A program made the position numbers and the translations under genes. A DNA stretch of 64,000 nt from Spirosoma rhododendri (GTDB lineage Bacteria > Bacteroidota > Bacteroidia > Cytophagales > Spirosomataceae): assembly GCF_012849055.1 (NCBI RefSeq), contig NZ_CP051677.1, positions 4,355,001 to 4,419,000 on the forward strand, read 5' to 3'. The notes under the pieces were generated by a model. It made no database searches, was not told the origin of the DNA, and saw only the letters and a program-made list of their open reading frames with translations. Of this stretch, positions 19,862 through 31,320 are shown piece by piece. How positions within the stretch are numbered: the first letter of the stretch is position 1; the number at the start of each line of letters is the position of its first letter.

Positions 19862-21130
19862 ATGGAAAACAAACGTATCTTAATCTACAGTCAGGCATTT
19901 GCCCCCGATCACAGCGGCATTCCCATCTACGCATCGGACTTTGCGTTCTATTGTGCCGAAAAAGGCCACGATGTCGACGTAATCACCGGATTTCCGTTTT
20001 ACCCGCAGTGGAAAAAACGCCCGGAAGATAAAGGCAAACTGTTCGCGACCGACGTCATCAACAACGTCACGATTCACCGGGGCTATCTCTACGTGCCGAG
20101 CAATCCATCGACGTTCGGCCGGATTCTGCACGAGCTGTCGCTGGCGTTTTTTGCGCTGATCAACTCCTGCCGGGTCAAGCGCCCCGACGTCATCGTTGTC
20201 TTCACGACGCCCGTTATCATTGGCGTACTGGCAGCTTTCATGAACTTGTTCTGGCGTCGGAAGCTGGTTATCAACGTGCAGGACTTTCAGGTTGAAGCGG
20301 CTCATTCACTGGGTATGATGAGTGATTCTCCGGTGCTGAAAGCTACCGAAGCGCTGGAAGTCTGGAGCTATAATCAGGCCGATTACGTGTCCAGTATCTC
20401 CGACAGTATGCTCGATCTGCTACGCCACCGGAAGCAGTTACCAGCGGAAAAAGTGCTTTCGTGGCCCAACTGGAACCACAGCGACGACAGCACTACCGAA
20501 CGGCCACCAGCGGGTCTGTTCCGTAAAAAGTACGGCTTCTCACCCGACACGAAACTGATCGGCTACGCGGGTAACATCGGTAAAAAACAGGGCCTCGACG
20601 TGATGCTCGATGCCGCCCTGGCTTTTGCCGGCACGCCCAACCTGCATTTTCTCATCATCGGCGAAGGGGCTGATCTGGAGCGACTCAAAGAGTACGCAGC
20701 AGCCAAGTCTATCCCAAACGTGACGTTCATGCCGTTTCTAAACCCGGCCGAGTACCTGACGTTTCTGGCCGATGTCGATGCGGTATTCATTGCGCAGGTT
20801 AAGGTTGCGTTCGACATCTACTTCCCGTCCAAGCTGCTGGGTATCATGGCGATGGAGCAACTGCTTATCATCAACGCCGATGCCGACTCTGAGCTGTACA
20901 AGACAACCAAAAAACACGATCTGGCGCTGGTGAGCGACTACGGCGATATGGATACCCTGCGCCGGCAGATTGGGCTCGTATTGGCTGATGATCCGATCGT
21001 AGACCGGCACAAGACGGCGGCTGGTCAGTTTGTGCGTCAGTTCCGGCGCGATGTCGTGCTGTCGCGCATCCTGTCAACCCTCACCGAAACACCCGTAGCT
21101 CTACCATCGCTGAAAGAAGCAACCCTGTAA
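19862..21130 (+). CDS. Glycosyltransferase family 4 (WcaI-like)
   Basis: A 422-residue enzyme close to the colanic-acid fucosyltransferase-like WcaI group: MENKRILIYSQAFAPDHSGI, then YASDFAFYCAEKGHDVDVIT, GFPFYPQWK and VINNVTIHRGYLYVP. The segment VINVQDFQVEAAHSLGMM is typical of the group. The C-terminal half has KLIGYAGNIGKKQGLDVMLD and FLIIGEGADLERLKEYA; DIYFPSKLLGIMAMEQLLII replaces the standard EX7E region as usual in WcaI. The TAA stop shares its last base with the ATG of the large surface protein downstream (21130), so the two are translationally linked. Confidence 0.9.
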   Translation: MENKRILIYSQAFAPDHSGIPIYASDFAFYCAEKGHDVDVITGFPFYPQWKKRPEDKGKLFATDVINNVTIHRGYLYVPSNPSTFGRILHELSLAFFALINSCRVKRPDVIVVFTTPVIIGVLAAFMNLFWRRKLVINVQDFQVEAAHSLGMMSDSPVLKATEALEVWSYNQADYVSSISDSMLDLLRHRKQLPAEKVLSWPNWNHSDDSTTERPPAGLFRKKYGFSPDTKLIGYAGNIGKKQGLDVMLDAALAFAGTPNLHFLIIGEGADLERLKEYAAAKSIPNVTFMPFLNPAEYLTFLADVDAVFIAQVKVAFDIYFPSKLLGIMAMEQLLIINADADSELYKTTKKHDLALVSDYGDMDTLRRQIGLVLADDPIVDRHKTAAGQFVRQFRRDVVLSRILSTLTETPVALPSLKEATL

Positions 21131-24100
21131 TGACTGTGTACGACGTTCCTGCTGCCCGATTCAACACCCTTCGCCTTTCCCGGTGGATTGGCGGTTGCAC
21201 ACGCCTGCTGATTCTCCTCTTCAGCAGTGGTGTGCAGCCGGTTATTGGGCAGCAGGCTCGTCCTATCTCGTTTTCCTATAGCCTGAGCGACTCAGCCACC
21301 ACTTCGGCCGGGCTGTTTGGCGCTGACTCCACGCTGATAGCTACTCTGTGGTCGGCCCGGCTAACACCCCCGGTACCTTCTCGGCCGCCCTCGCCCCCAC
21401 CGACCAGACCGGACGCGCCCTGCCCCCCGGCAGCTACCACGTCCGCGTCCTGAGTAGCCGCGTGCGCTACCAGTGGCAGGGCGTGCTGGCCAACTCCTCC
21501 ACCGCGGCCCGCGTCGCCCCCGCCCGCCAGCACCGCGCCTTCCAGCCCATCCAGGCCATGGCCTTCGCCCCCAACGGCCAGTACGCCTTTGCCGCCCTGG
21601 GCTACGCTGAGGGTAACCCCGCCCAGATCAAACTCGACCCCCGCCAGCCCCAGGCCCGCACCGAGCTCTTCGCCAAAGGCACCACCGACCAGGCCTCCCG
21701 GCTGGTGGCCACCGACGGGCAGAGCGTCTACTGGGGAGGCTACGAGGGGGTCTCCAACGGGGGGCGCTGGTTTGTCTTTGCCACCAACGCCAGCACCGAT
21801 GCCGAGGTGAGCTTTGCCAGCGGTCGCTCGCTGCCCATGACCCACGGGCGGACCTACGCGTCGTGCATCGACGTCATCGAGTCGACTGATGGGCGGATGG
21901 GGGGCTGGCCGTGCAGGCAAAGGGGCGCTACCTGTTTGTGAGCCACCCGGCCCGGCATGAGCTGCGGGTGTTCGACAAGAGCAGCGGCTCGCTGGTGGCC
22001 ACCGAGTTTCTCAACGACGGGGGGCGCTGGCCGTCGACGGCCAGGACCGGCTGTGGGTAGTGAACGGGACGACGGTGGTGCGCTACTCGGTGAGCAGTCA
22101 GGGTCGGCTGAGCGGGGTGGAGCAGCCGCTGGGTGGGCTGGTAGCCCCCGTGTCGGTGGCGGTGAGTCCGGTCGACGGGACGGTGGCGGTGCTGGAGGGG
22201 GGCACTCGTCAGCAGCTGCGTGGCTACCGGGGTAGCGACGGGGCTAGCCAGTGGGTGCGGGGGGTGGCGGGCGGCTACCTGACCGACCCGGTGGTGAGCG
22301 ATGAGAAGTTTTACGTCACCGACGGGCTGGGGGTTAGTGACGGGGTGTTTGTGAGTTACGGGGCTGACGGCAGCGTGTGGGTTGGCGACGGGGGCAACTA
22401 CCGGGTGCAGCACTACGGGGCGGGCAGCGGCAGCGGTGGTCCGGGCGGTCTGGTGGACCGGATTCAGTACCAGCCCCACAGCTACAGCAGCCAGGTGGTG
22501 GGCGGCAGTGGGGCCCGCCGGGTGCTGGGGGAGTACCTGGAGTACGGGATCGACTACAGCAGGAGTGCAGTAGACGGTTGGCAGCTCGTGCGCAACTGGC
22601 GGGGGAGCATCCCGGCGGCTTACTTCAACGAGCGGTCACTGAACTACCTCTTCATCACCGATGTCTTTAAAGCCGTAACGACCCTGAGCAACGGCCGGAC
22701 GTACGCCCTGCTCAAACAGCCGTCGACCAACCGCTGGGCCGTTGTCGAATTACCTTCCTCGGGGCCGGTTCGGTTTACGGGCCTGTTCCTGCCCGACATG
22801 CCCTACTACATAGCCCCCGACGGCTCGCTAAATCAGACAATTAGCTTTCCATCCGGGGTCGGCGGCACGATACGCTGGCAAAAACGCCCGCTGACGGGCT
22901 TCGACAGTCAGCACAACCCGATCTGGGGCGACGCGGTCACGACAGCCCGCATCCCGACTATTTCGCCCCTAGACCCGGTCGATTTCACAGGCTTTGGCGG
23001 CATGCGCCCCGGCCTGTCGACCACCAATGGTACCATTGTTTCGTTTAACAAAGGAAAACTCAGCAGCGACGGGTCCAACGGGTACGGCTTTCACCTGGGC
23101 GGTATCCGGCCCGGCGCAAGTCAGTGGACCTGGCGCACAGCCCCCGCCACATCGAAAGAGTACACCGGCGACTACCCGACCGACGGGGCGTACGACATCG
23201 GCAACAACGTCGAATACGGCGGTGGTGATGTCACGGTCAGCGGTCGGCATATTTTCTGGAATTACCACGGCGAATTCTGGAAAAACAGCCAGACTAACAA
23301 ATGGCACCACGTGTACGAAGATGGACTCGTCGTCGGCAACTTCGGGATAACGGGTCCGGAAGCGGCACAACTGGCCCCCGACCGATCACCCGTGCCGGGG
23401 ATGGCGGGCAACGTCTTTTACGGTACGGCAGCTGCCGGCCCCGACGGTGCGATTTACATTTACCACGCCGAAGAAGCGGGGCATGGCGGTATTCACCGCT
23501 GGCGCGTCGACGGGCTGGAAACCATTCGCGAGCAGTTTATTCCCGTCACGGTATCCGAATCCAGTCAGCAGGGGCTATCCAGTACCTACATGACCGGCGC
23601 CGACCTGAACAACGCCAACGCCTACTACACCCGCATCGATACGGTGCCGGTGCTGCCCGCTGCGTCGACCGGTGTGCAGGCCCGCGCGCAGCAGGGCGTG
23701 TCGTCCGTACGCTGGCAGGGTTTTGTGGTGCCACCAGGAGCGGGTCCGTATACCTTTTACGTGACGGCCGACAAGGGCGTCCGGCTGTGGGTCGACAACA
23801 CCCTGCTCATCGACCAGCCGGGAGCCAGCCAGTCGACTACGCATCAACAGCTGATAACGCTGGACGCCGGAACGCGCTACCCGATCCGGCTGGAAAGCTT
23901 CGGCGGCACTCAGCTTACCCTGAGCTGGTCGGCCCCGAATCTGGCCCGGCAACCCATCAGCAGCAAGTACCTGATACCCGCCGTCGATCCGAACACGCTT
24001 CCCGGCCTGAATCTGCTGGACGGCCTGTCTGCGGGTACGTCGCTGGTCAACGGGCTGTACGGCTGGCAGCGAAGCCCGGCACAGGAAGACCTGACCGACT

Positions 24101-25164
24101 ACAATAACAAGTACTGGTCATTACGAACGAATGTCAAGACTTACGACCGGTTCCAGGCGACGGATCTGAATATCCGGTTTCGGCAGGCGAAGGCCGTTCA
24201 TACCGTTACCCGCAGCCTGGGCGATTCAACGAAAGCGAACGAGGGCTGGCGACTGACGGGGGTTATCAACCAGGAAGATTCGTTCTTTAACATCGACGAA
24301 GGGCGCAACAAAGCCGGTGGCGTCTACTTCGATGTACTTGACGACGCAGGCCGGTTGCTGGTTCGGTTCAACAATCAGGTTACCCTTAAAGGATCGCCCA
24401 CGGGCCGGCTATTCATCAACAACAAGCTAATTGCGCAGGGCGATTATAACTACGCGCTGACGCCGGTCGTTCACCGCAATCAGCCCATCGACATCAGCGT
24501 CAGCAACGGGCAGGTAACGATCAAATACGGCCCCTACCCGCCCGTTACGGCTCCGCTGGCCGACGAGGGCGGCAACTGGCGAAAGCCCCGGCAGATCCGG
24601 CTGTACTTCTGGGGTGATGGGTACAATGTCAATCGGGTAATGAACCTGCAAAATCTGCGTTTCTTCGCAGACTTGGGGACAACGCAGATCAACCTCCTGG
24701 CCGACGATGAGCGCGATCAGCTGGCGGCCACCCTGTCGGCCGGGGCGGCTACTATCCTGGTCAGCACCGACGGAGGCCCTTTCGTGCCCTACACGACCCC
24801 GATTCAGGTTGGCGACGTTGAACGGCCGGCGGGTTACTGGCGGTTTCAGCTGGCAACCACTTCAGCGGCAGCCGGTCAGATTGTCTACAGCCCGGCGTTT
24901 ACGACCCGCCCGGAAAACCCGCACCTGACACTTTCGCCAAATCCAACCAGTGAGTGGCTGACAATCGGGCATCCGTCCGTGGTCGGCGACTGCACAATCC
25001 GGTTGTACGCGGCTGACGGGAGACTTGTGCAGCAGTGGACACCGACAACGGGTACCGCAACAACGACGGCCGACGTGCATAATCTGCCACCGGGCGTTTA
25101 CGTCGTACGATTCGAGCAGAATGAACAACGGCTGAGCGCACGGTTAGTAGTGAACAGCATATGA
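21130..25164 (+). CDS. Large T9SS-exported surface protein A (PA14, FlgD-like, beta-propeller), three frame breaks
   Basis: Read with one base added at each of three runs (21367-21371, 21899-21904, 22019-22024), this is one protein of about 1,345 residues. Order: signal peptide with hydrophobic LLILLFSSGVQPVIG; a FlgD-like Ig segment (GTFSAALAPTDQTGRALPPG); a beta-propeller-like, glycine-rich region with YVTDGLGVSDG and SVWVGDGGNYRVQHYG; a conserved region with HIFWNYHGEFWKN and IYIYHAEEAGHGGIHRW; a PA14 domain (about 820-960; FYVTADKGVRLWVDNTLLID); a long region shared with its paralogue; and a type A T9SS sorting domain (HLTLSPNPTSEWLTIG, ending YVVRFEQNEQRLSARLVVN). It should be secreted by the type IX system and held at the surface, possibly binding the adjacent polysaccharide. 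It overlaps the WcaI-like gene by one base. Confidence 0.82.
21283..22658 (+). repeat. 1,376-bp inverted repeat, left arm (inside surface protein A)
   Basis: This segment is repeated in reverse orientation at 29578-30953. In stretches compared by eye the arms are roughly 97 percent identical, e.g. around 22060-22170 against 30070-30180. The arms have equal assembled length, start at the same codon (CTG of the LSDS motif) and stop being near-identical just after the codons for YLFIT. Beyond that point the two genes remain related but clearly diverged. Each arm lacks three bases, at different places. Confidence 0.85.
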
Positions 25165-25171
25165 CCATTAC

Positions 25172-25303
25172 TTAATGAAGAAGCCACCAGACCGCCCAGA
25201 CGAACAGACAGAAGCCAACCACAAGTATGATGGTCCAGGGACCGGGAATGAACTGGTAGAATTTTGATCTATTCACAACGACTTTAAAAGTAACAAAAAA
25301 CAC
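25172..25303 (-). CDS. Possible small single-helix membrane protein
   Basis: On the minus strand a short frame starts at GTG (25303 or, shorter, 25276) and ends at TAA 25172-25174. The shorter version is 34 residues: a polar start (NRSKFYQFIPGPW) and a strongly hydrophobic, tryptophan-rich end (FVWAVWWLLH), which would make one membrane helix. The frame lies just after the surface protein A stop, in the opposite direction. I do not recognise a family; the absence of an ATG lowers the call. Confidence 0.3.
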   Translation of the reverse strand: MFFVTFKVVVNRSKFYQFIPGPWTIILVVGFCLFVWAVWWLLH

Positions 25304-25573
25304 ACCGGACAGACGTTACAGCCCTGTTTTTCTAATTGTTGTTGGATAGACTACGATGGAACGTACGAAGACCAATTGATTGGCACCCGGAATCGACTGT
25401 CAATTACCAGCTTGTAATACTAGTTTGCTCAATCCGATTTTACAAATACGTGCTGACAAACCCGAACTCGTCATTATAAAACGGTACCCCTACCCTAGTC
25501 ATAACTGATGCCCCAGCACGGCAGCGAATTCATTAACAACCAATCCAGTTTATTCACTAATCAGACGATACAC

Positions 25574-26647
25574 ATGAATATTGCATTAGTTACCGGCTCA
25601 GGTGGCCTCATTGGCAGCGAAGCCGTTTCGTTCTTCGCCGATAAGTTCGACCTCATCATCGGCATCGACAACAACATGCGCCAGTACTTCTTCGGACCTG
25701 AAGCTTCTACCCAGTGGAATCAGGACCGGCTGGCCAGTGACTTCGCTACCTACGAACACCACACCGCCGACATCCGCGAGGTAAGCCAGCTGGAACCCAT
25801 CTTCCAGAAGTACGGCACCGACATCAAGCTCGTGCTCCACACGGCCGCTCAGCCCTCCCACGACTGGGCCGCCCGTGAGCCCTTCACCGACTTCGGGGTC
25901 AACGCCGTTGGTACGCTCAACATGCTGGAGATGACCCGCCTGCACGCGCCCCAGGCCGTTTTCGTCTTTACCTCGACCAACAAAGTCTACGGCGACAACC
26001 CCAACTTCCTGCCCCTGATCGAGACCGAGACGCGCTGGGAAATCGACACCAACCACCCCTACTACAAAAACGGCATCGACGAGTACATGAGTCTAGACCA
26101 CACCAAGCACTCGGTCTTCGGAGCCAGTAAAGTGGCGGCTGACATCATGGTGCAGGAGTACGGCCGCTATTTCGGCATGAACACGGGCGTCTTCCGGGGC
26201 GGCTGTCTGACGGGCCCCAACCATTCGGGGGCGCAGCTGCACGGCTTCCTGAGCTATCTGATGAAGTGCGCCATTACCGGCACCCAGTACACCATCTTCG
26301 GCTACAAGGGCAAGCAGGTGCGCGACAACATTCACAGCTGGGATCTGGTGAACATGTTCTGGCATTTCTACCAGAACCCGCGTCCGGGCGAAGTCTACAA
26401 TGCGGGTGGTGGCCGGTACGCCAACTGCTCGATGCTGGAAGCGATGGCGCTGTGCGAAGAGATTTCGGGCAATAAGATGAACTACCAGTATTCGGAGACC
26501 AACCGCAGTGGCGACCATATCTGGTACATTTCGGATCTGAGCCGCTTCAAGGAGCACTACCCGACCTGGGACTGGACCTACGATCTGCGCAGCACGATGA
26601 CCCAGATCCACGACAGCATGATCGAGCGGCTGGCCGTAACGCAGTAA
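25574..26647 (+). CDS. NAD-dependent sugar epimerase/dehydratase (CDP-paratose 2-epimerase-like)
   Basis: A 357-residue extended SDR enzyme. I chose ATG 25574 ([18 protein letters not shown]), which places the NAD-binding GxxGxxG at residues 8-14; an upstream in-frame ATG at 25508 adds 22 unlikely residues. Other motifs: [33 protein letters not shown], and [23 protein letters not shown]-paratose 2-epimerases share [12 protein letters not shown], with the active-site Tyr replaced by Phe at VFGASK, and [20 protein letters not shown]. It would invert C2 of an activated sugar used by the nearby glycosyltransferases; the exact substrate is not certain. It stands alone between two convergent surface-protein genes. 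Confidence 0.82.
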   Translation: MNIALVTGSGGLIGSEAVSFFADKFDLIIGIDNNMRQYFFGPEASTQWNQDRLASDFATYEHHTADIREVSQLEPIFQKYGTDIKLVLHTAAQPSHDWAAREPFTDFGVNAVGTLNMLEMTRLHAPQAVFVFTSTNKVYGDNPNFLPLIETETRWEIDTNHPYYKNGIDEYMSLDHTKHSVFGASKVAADIMVQEYGRYFGMNTGVFRGGCLTGPNHSGAQLHGFLSYLMKCAITGTQYTIFGYKGKQVRDNIHSWDLVNMFWHFYQNPRPGEVYNAGGGRYANCSMLEAMALCEEISGNKMNYQYSETNRSGDHIWYISDLSRFKEHYPTWDWTYDLRSTMTQIHDSMIERLAVTQ

Positions 26648-26659
26648 GCAAACTAGCAG

Positions 26660-26700
26660 AACCAACGAATTCAGCCACTTACCGGCTGGATTCGTTGGTT
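26660..26700. terminator. Bidirectional hairpin between epimerase and surface protein B
   Basis: A 17-bp stem with a single T/C mismatch (left arm 26660-26676, right arm 26684-26700) and a 7-base loop. It lies between two convergent genes (stops at 26647 and 26707), so it probably ends both transcripts. Confidence 0.75.
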
Positions 26701-26706
26701 TAACCC

Positions 26707-29700
26707 CTACCGAACCCGGAAATCAGCAAGTGCCGACACATCGCTAGCCGGGCCACTCCCGGAAGCAGCACTGACAACCTGGTACTGACAAACATTGACC
26801 GGTAACACCCAGTGGCCTGCCTGCGTCACCTTCAGCTTAAAGGTGGTACTGACCTGCTGCCCGGCGGGTAGATTATCGACTGTTGTGGTGATGCTACGCC
26901 CGGCTGACTGCCAGCCAGCGCCGTCCACAAACAGCAGACCGGTCGGCAACTGATGGCACAACTTAACCGATCGAACCGCGTTTACGCCCGTATTTCGAAC
27001 CATTACCTGACATACTACCTGATCGTTGAGGGCCGGGGTTCGGTTTAAGAGCGTAACATCGAGCGCCAGCAGCACAGCCAGCGAATCACGCGTATAGGGC
27101 GTGGGCACAACCACAGGTAACGGTACCTGCCGGGGTTAGCCGACGCGTAAACAGCCGTGCCTATGTCGACCGTTCGAACATCGACCTCAGCGGCATCGTC
27201 CTGACCATCGCCCGTACCGGAATCGGGCACGCTATCCGGATCGGGGCCGCTGCCGGTAATCTGAGCGGCAACCCGATACTCGCCCAGCGCCCGCGCACTG
27301 GCCCGGAACGTCAGGACCGTATCGGCCTGCGGGCGCAATACGGGGATGCTGCCAGTCACCAGCGAGTCGCCGGCACCAGCCGCCCCTCCCATCAGTATCA
27401 GATTAGCCGGCAATCGGCAGGCCCATTGAATTGGGGTGGAACTGACGGTCGAATCGGTGTTGCGCAGGCGAAGGGAGAAGGTAACCGGCTCGCCCAGTTG
27501 CACAACCCGACGGTTGGTTTGCAGCGACAGATCAAGATCGACAGCACGCTGACTTGGCGTAACCGTGCGAGCGGCAAACGTCAGCCGTTCGACGTCGATG
27601 ATCCGGGCCAGATTGTAGTTGTTACCCCAGAATCGCAGCCGTACCGTGCCGGGTTGCCGCCCGTTGGCCAGCGAGTCGAATGCACTGACTACCACCGGCG
27701 CGTACTTGCCATATTGAACCTGTAACTTTCCATCGACCAGTTGAATCGTGATGGGCTGCGACCGGGAGGCCACCGCCCAGATTTCGTTGAAGTAGCTTCC
27801 CTCCGTAATCGGCACGTTGTTGGCGTAGATGCCAGCGGGTGCGTTGGGCCGGTTGAGAAATACCCGGTTGATGAGCTGCACGATAACCCGGCCGTTTGTG
27901 TCGAGTACCTCGATGGCACAGCCTCCGTTGCGGTTGGCCCCTTCATCAATCGAAAAAAAGGAGCCACTGTAGTTCACGCGCCCGCGCAACTGCCAAGCGT
28001 CTAGGACTTTCTTTTGCCCATCCAGTTTGCGACTCACGCTGTAATTTCCCAGTTGCTGCCGAAACGAAACGTACAGATCGGGCGACTTTGACCGGTCGTA
28101 GGTTTTGATGCTGGTGCGGGCCGTCCAGTAATCTGACTCCCGGTCGGTGCTGTCTTCCTGCACCGGAAACCGGTTCCATCCGTATTGCCCATCGACAAGC
28201 TGGCTACTCATTGTTAAGCCATCGAGCAGGTCTGTGGTGTCAGAATCGGGCGCGCAGGCAGGGTACAGCCGCGCCGACGGGATCGGCTGCGTTGACAGGC
28301 CGGGTGCCGACCAGGTCAAACTCAACCGCTGCCCACCCCGGCTTTCCAGTCGGATCGGATAATACTGACCGGCGCCCAGCGCGATGGTTCCGCTGCTCGT
28401 CGCCGTGCTTCGGCTGGTCCAGCTATCGATCAGTAACCGGCCATCTACCCACAGTCGGACGCCCCGATTAGCCGTGACGGCAAACGTGTATGTCCCGGCG
28501 CTCGGGGGCGACACATAGCCCGTCCAACGGCCTGATGAACCACCCGCTACGTTGTCGATTGGCCCGTCATTTTTCCACGTAAAATTGATCGTGCTGTCGA
28601 TTCGTACCGTGCGAAGCTGGCAGTTGTTCAGGTCATCGCCCTGCATATACTGCGCCCGTAGCCCCTTGCCCGCCGATGCGCTGATGGTTATGGGAATGAC
28701 CTGCTCGCGAATGGTTTCCAGCCCATCGACGCGCCAGCGATGAATGCCGCCGTGCCCCGCTTCTTCGGCGTGGTAAATGTAAATCGCCCCGTCCGGGCCA
28801 GCGGTAGCCGTACCGTAGAAGACGTTGCCCGCCATGCCCGGTACGGGCGACCGGTCGGGGGCCTGCTGCACCGCGTCCGGGCCCGTCATGCCGAAGCTGC
28901 CCACCACCAGGCCATTGTCGTAAACGTGGTGCCATTTGTTGGTTTGGCTGTTTTTCCAGAATTCGCCGTGGTAATTCCAGAAAATGTGCCGACCGCTGAC
29001 CGTGACACCGCCACCACCGTATTCAACATCGTTACCAACGTCGTACGCCCCGTCGGTGGGGTACTCGCCGGTATAGTTTGGATTGGTTGCCCGGGCGGTT
29101 TTCCAGAGCCATTTGCTGGTACCAACCCGGATCCCCCCCAGGTGGAAGCCGGTGCCGCGCGGCCCATTTACTTTACCGTTGTCGAAGGTGACCAGCACGT
29201 TTGAGGCAGTTGTTTCACCCGTCCGTTGCTGCCCCCCGTACCAGTTGATCGGTTCTTCGCCGGTTGCTACGGGAGCCGACGCGTAGTTGACCGCGCTCCC
29301 CCAGACGGGGTTGTTGTTACTGTCGAAGCCGGTCAGTGGGCGGGTCTGCCATTTTATGGTGCCAACCGTGCCGCTCAGATCGTTGAGCGACTGGCGAAGC
29401 GAGCCGTCTGGGGCCAGCTGGTAGGTGTACAGGTACTGGGCGTCGAACGTGATATTGGTGAACCGAACCGGCCCGGTGGGCGGCAGTTCGACCAGTACCA
29501 GTTTCTGGTCGGTGTATCGGCGCAGGAAACCATAGGTCCGGCCGTTGCTCAGGGTCGTAACATCCTTGAAGATTTCAGTGATGAAGAGGTAGTTCAGCGA
29601 CCGCTCGTTGAAGTAGGCCGCCGGGATACTGCCCCGCCAATTGCGTACCAGCGTCCAGCCATCCACCGCCGACTTGCTGTAGTCGATCCCGTACTCCAGG

Positions 29701-31055
29701 TACTCCCCCAGCACCCGGCGGGCCCCGCTGCCGCCCACCACCTGGCTGCTGTAGCTGTGGGGCTGGTACTGAATCCGGTCCACCAGACCGCCCGGACCAC
29801 CGCTGCCGCTGCCCGCCCCGTAGTGCTGCACCCGGTAGTTGCCCCCGTCGCCAACCCACACGCTGCCGTCAGCCCCGTAGCTCACAAACACCCCGTCACT
29901 CACCCCCAGCCCGTCGGTGACGTAAAACTTCTCATCGCTCACCACCGGGTCGGTCAGGTAGCCGCCCGCCACCCCCCGTACCCACTGGTTAGCCCCGTCG
30001 CTGCCCCGGTAGCCACGCAGTTGCTGACGAGCGCCCCCCTCCAGCACCGCCACCGTCCCGTCGACCGGACTCACCGCCACCGACACGGGGGCCACCAGCC
30101 CACCCAGCTGCTGCTCCACCCCGCTCAGCCGACCCTGACTGCTCACCGAGTAGCGCACCACCGTCGCCCCGTTCACCACCCACAGCCGGTCCTGGCCGTC
30201 GACGGCCAGCGCGCCCCCGTCGTTGAGAAACTCGGTGGCCACCAGCGAGCCGCTGCTCTTGTCGAACACCCGCAGCTCATGCCGGGCCGGGTGGCTCACA
30301 AACAGGTAACGGCCCCTGGCCTGCACGGCCAGCCCACCCATCCGCCCGTCGGTCGACTCGATGACGTCGATGCACGACGCGTAGGTCCGCCCGTGGGTCA
30401 TGGGCAGCGAGCGACCGCTGGCAAAGCTCACCTCGGCATCGGTGCTGGCGTTGGTGGCAAAGACAAACCAGCGCCCCCCGTTGGAGACCCCCTCGTAGCC
30501 CCCCCAGTAGACGCTCTGCCCGTCGGTGGCCACCAGCCGGGAGGCCTGGTCGGTGGTGCCTTTGGCGAAGAGCTCGGTGCGGGCCTGGGGCTGGCGGGGG
30601 TCGAGTTTGATCTGGGCGGGATTGCCCTCAGCGTAGCCCAGGGCGGCAAAGGCGTACTGGCCGTTGGGGCGAAGGCCATGGCCTGGATGGGCTGGAAGGC
30701 GCGGTGCTGGCGGGCGGGGGCGACGCGGGCCGCGGTGGAGGAGTTGGCCAGCACGCCCTGCCACTGGTAGCGCACGCGGCTACTCAGGACGCGGACGTGG
30801 TAGCTGCCGGGGGCAGGGCGCGTCCGGTCTGGTCGGTGGGGCGAGGGCGGCCGAGAAGGTGCCGGGCGGTGTTAGCCGGGCCGACCACAGGGTGTTGATG
30901 AGTGTTGAATCGCTGGCGAAGAGACCGGCCGAAGTGGTGGCTGAGTCGCTCAGACTGTAGGCGAAGCTAATGTTACGATCTGTCTGCGCCTGTGCCCTTG
31001 CAATCAAAAGAAAGAAGGCGAATATGTATATAAGTTTAGCAAATTTATTTTTCAT
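26707..31055 (-). CDS. Large surface protein B, paralogue of A (PA14, DUF11-like end), four frame breaks
   Basis: With one base added at each of four runs (30838-30841, 30809-30813, 30666-30669, 27132-27135) this is a single protein of about 1,450 residues. The start at 31055 gives the signal peptide MKNKFAKLIYIFAFFLLIAR; a GTG/ATG six codons upstream is possible. The order matches protein A: FlgD-like segment, propeller-like region, HIFWNYHGEFWKN region, PA14 (FAVTANRGVRLWVDGRLLID), shared C-terminal region. It then differs: instead of a T9SS sorting domain it ends with two DUF11/CARDB-like repeats (TFSLRLRNTDS and VCQVMVRNTGVNAV) and stops at FRVR. It is transcribed toward the epimerase gene. 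Secretion is likely from the signal peptide; surface anchoring is unclear. Confidence 0.8.
29578..30953 (-). repeat. 1,376-bp inverted repeat, right arm (inside surface protein B)
   Basis: Reverse-orientation copy of 21283-22658. The codon frames of both arms line up exactly at both ends, so exchange between them would keep the reading frame of both genes. The three single-base gaps of this arm (30838-30841, 30809-30813, 30666-30669) are at places where the left arm has the extra base, and the reverse holds for the left arm's gaps. Confidence 0.85.
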
Positions 31056-31320
31056 AAACTTGTTGTTTACCATACACGCTGATAAGCATTTTTCATTCCA
31101 TCCCGCCGACTCCAGTGTACGATTGTTTATGATTTCCTCCTTTGTTCACGTAATTGATTTGAATGTTCTGATTTTAATGGGCACGTTTCCGGTGATATCC
31201 GGTCAACTGACGTCCATCACCCCGTTCAGGGTGGCTCGATTCACCGCTGTTTCGACGAAAACTCAGTAAGTAAATGGGGCTTCGGTAGCATTATGCGCTG
31301 GGCGTTTGTACTTTGGAGGA

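Noticed and set aside
21283..22658. Invertible DNA with its own recombinase
   Set aside because: No serine or tyrosine recombinase gene is in the window, and no short inversion site is seen. The idea of inversion is kept only as recombination between the long arms.
29226..30770. 514-codon open frame on the plus strand
   Set aside because: It is fully antisense to surface protein B. Its protein is H/P/A-rich with no family motifs, while the opposite strand has PA14, FlgD-like and a signal peptide.
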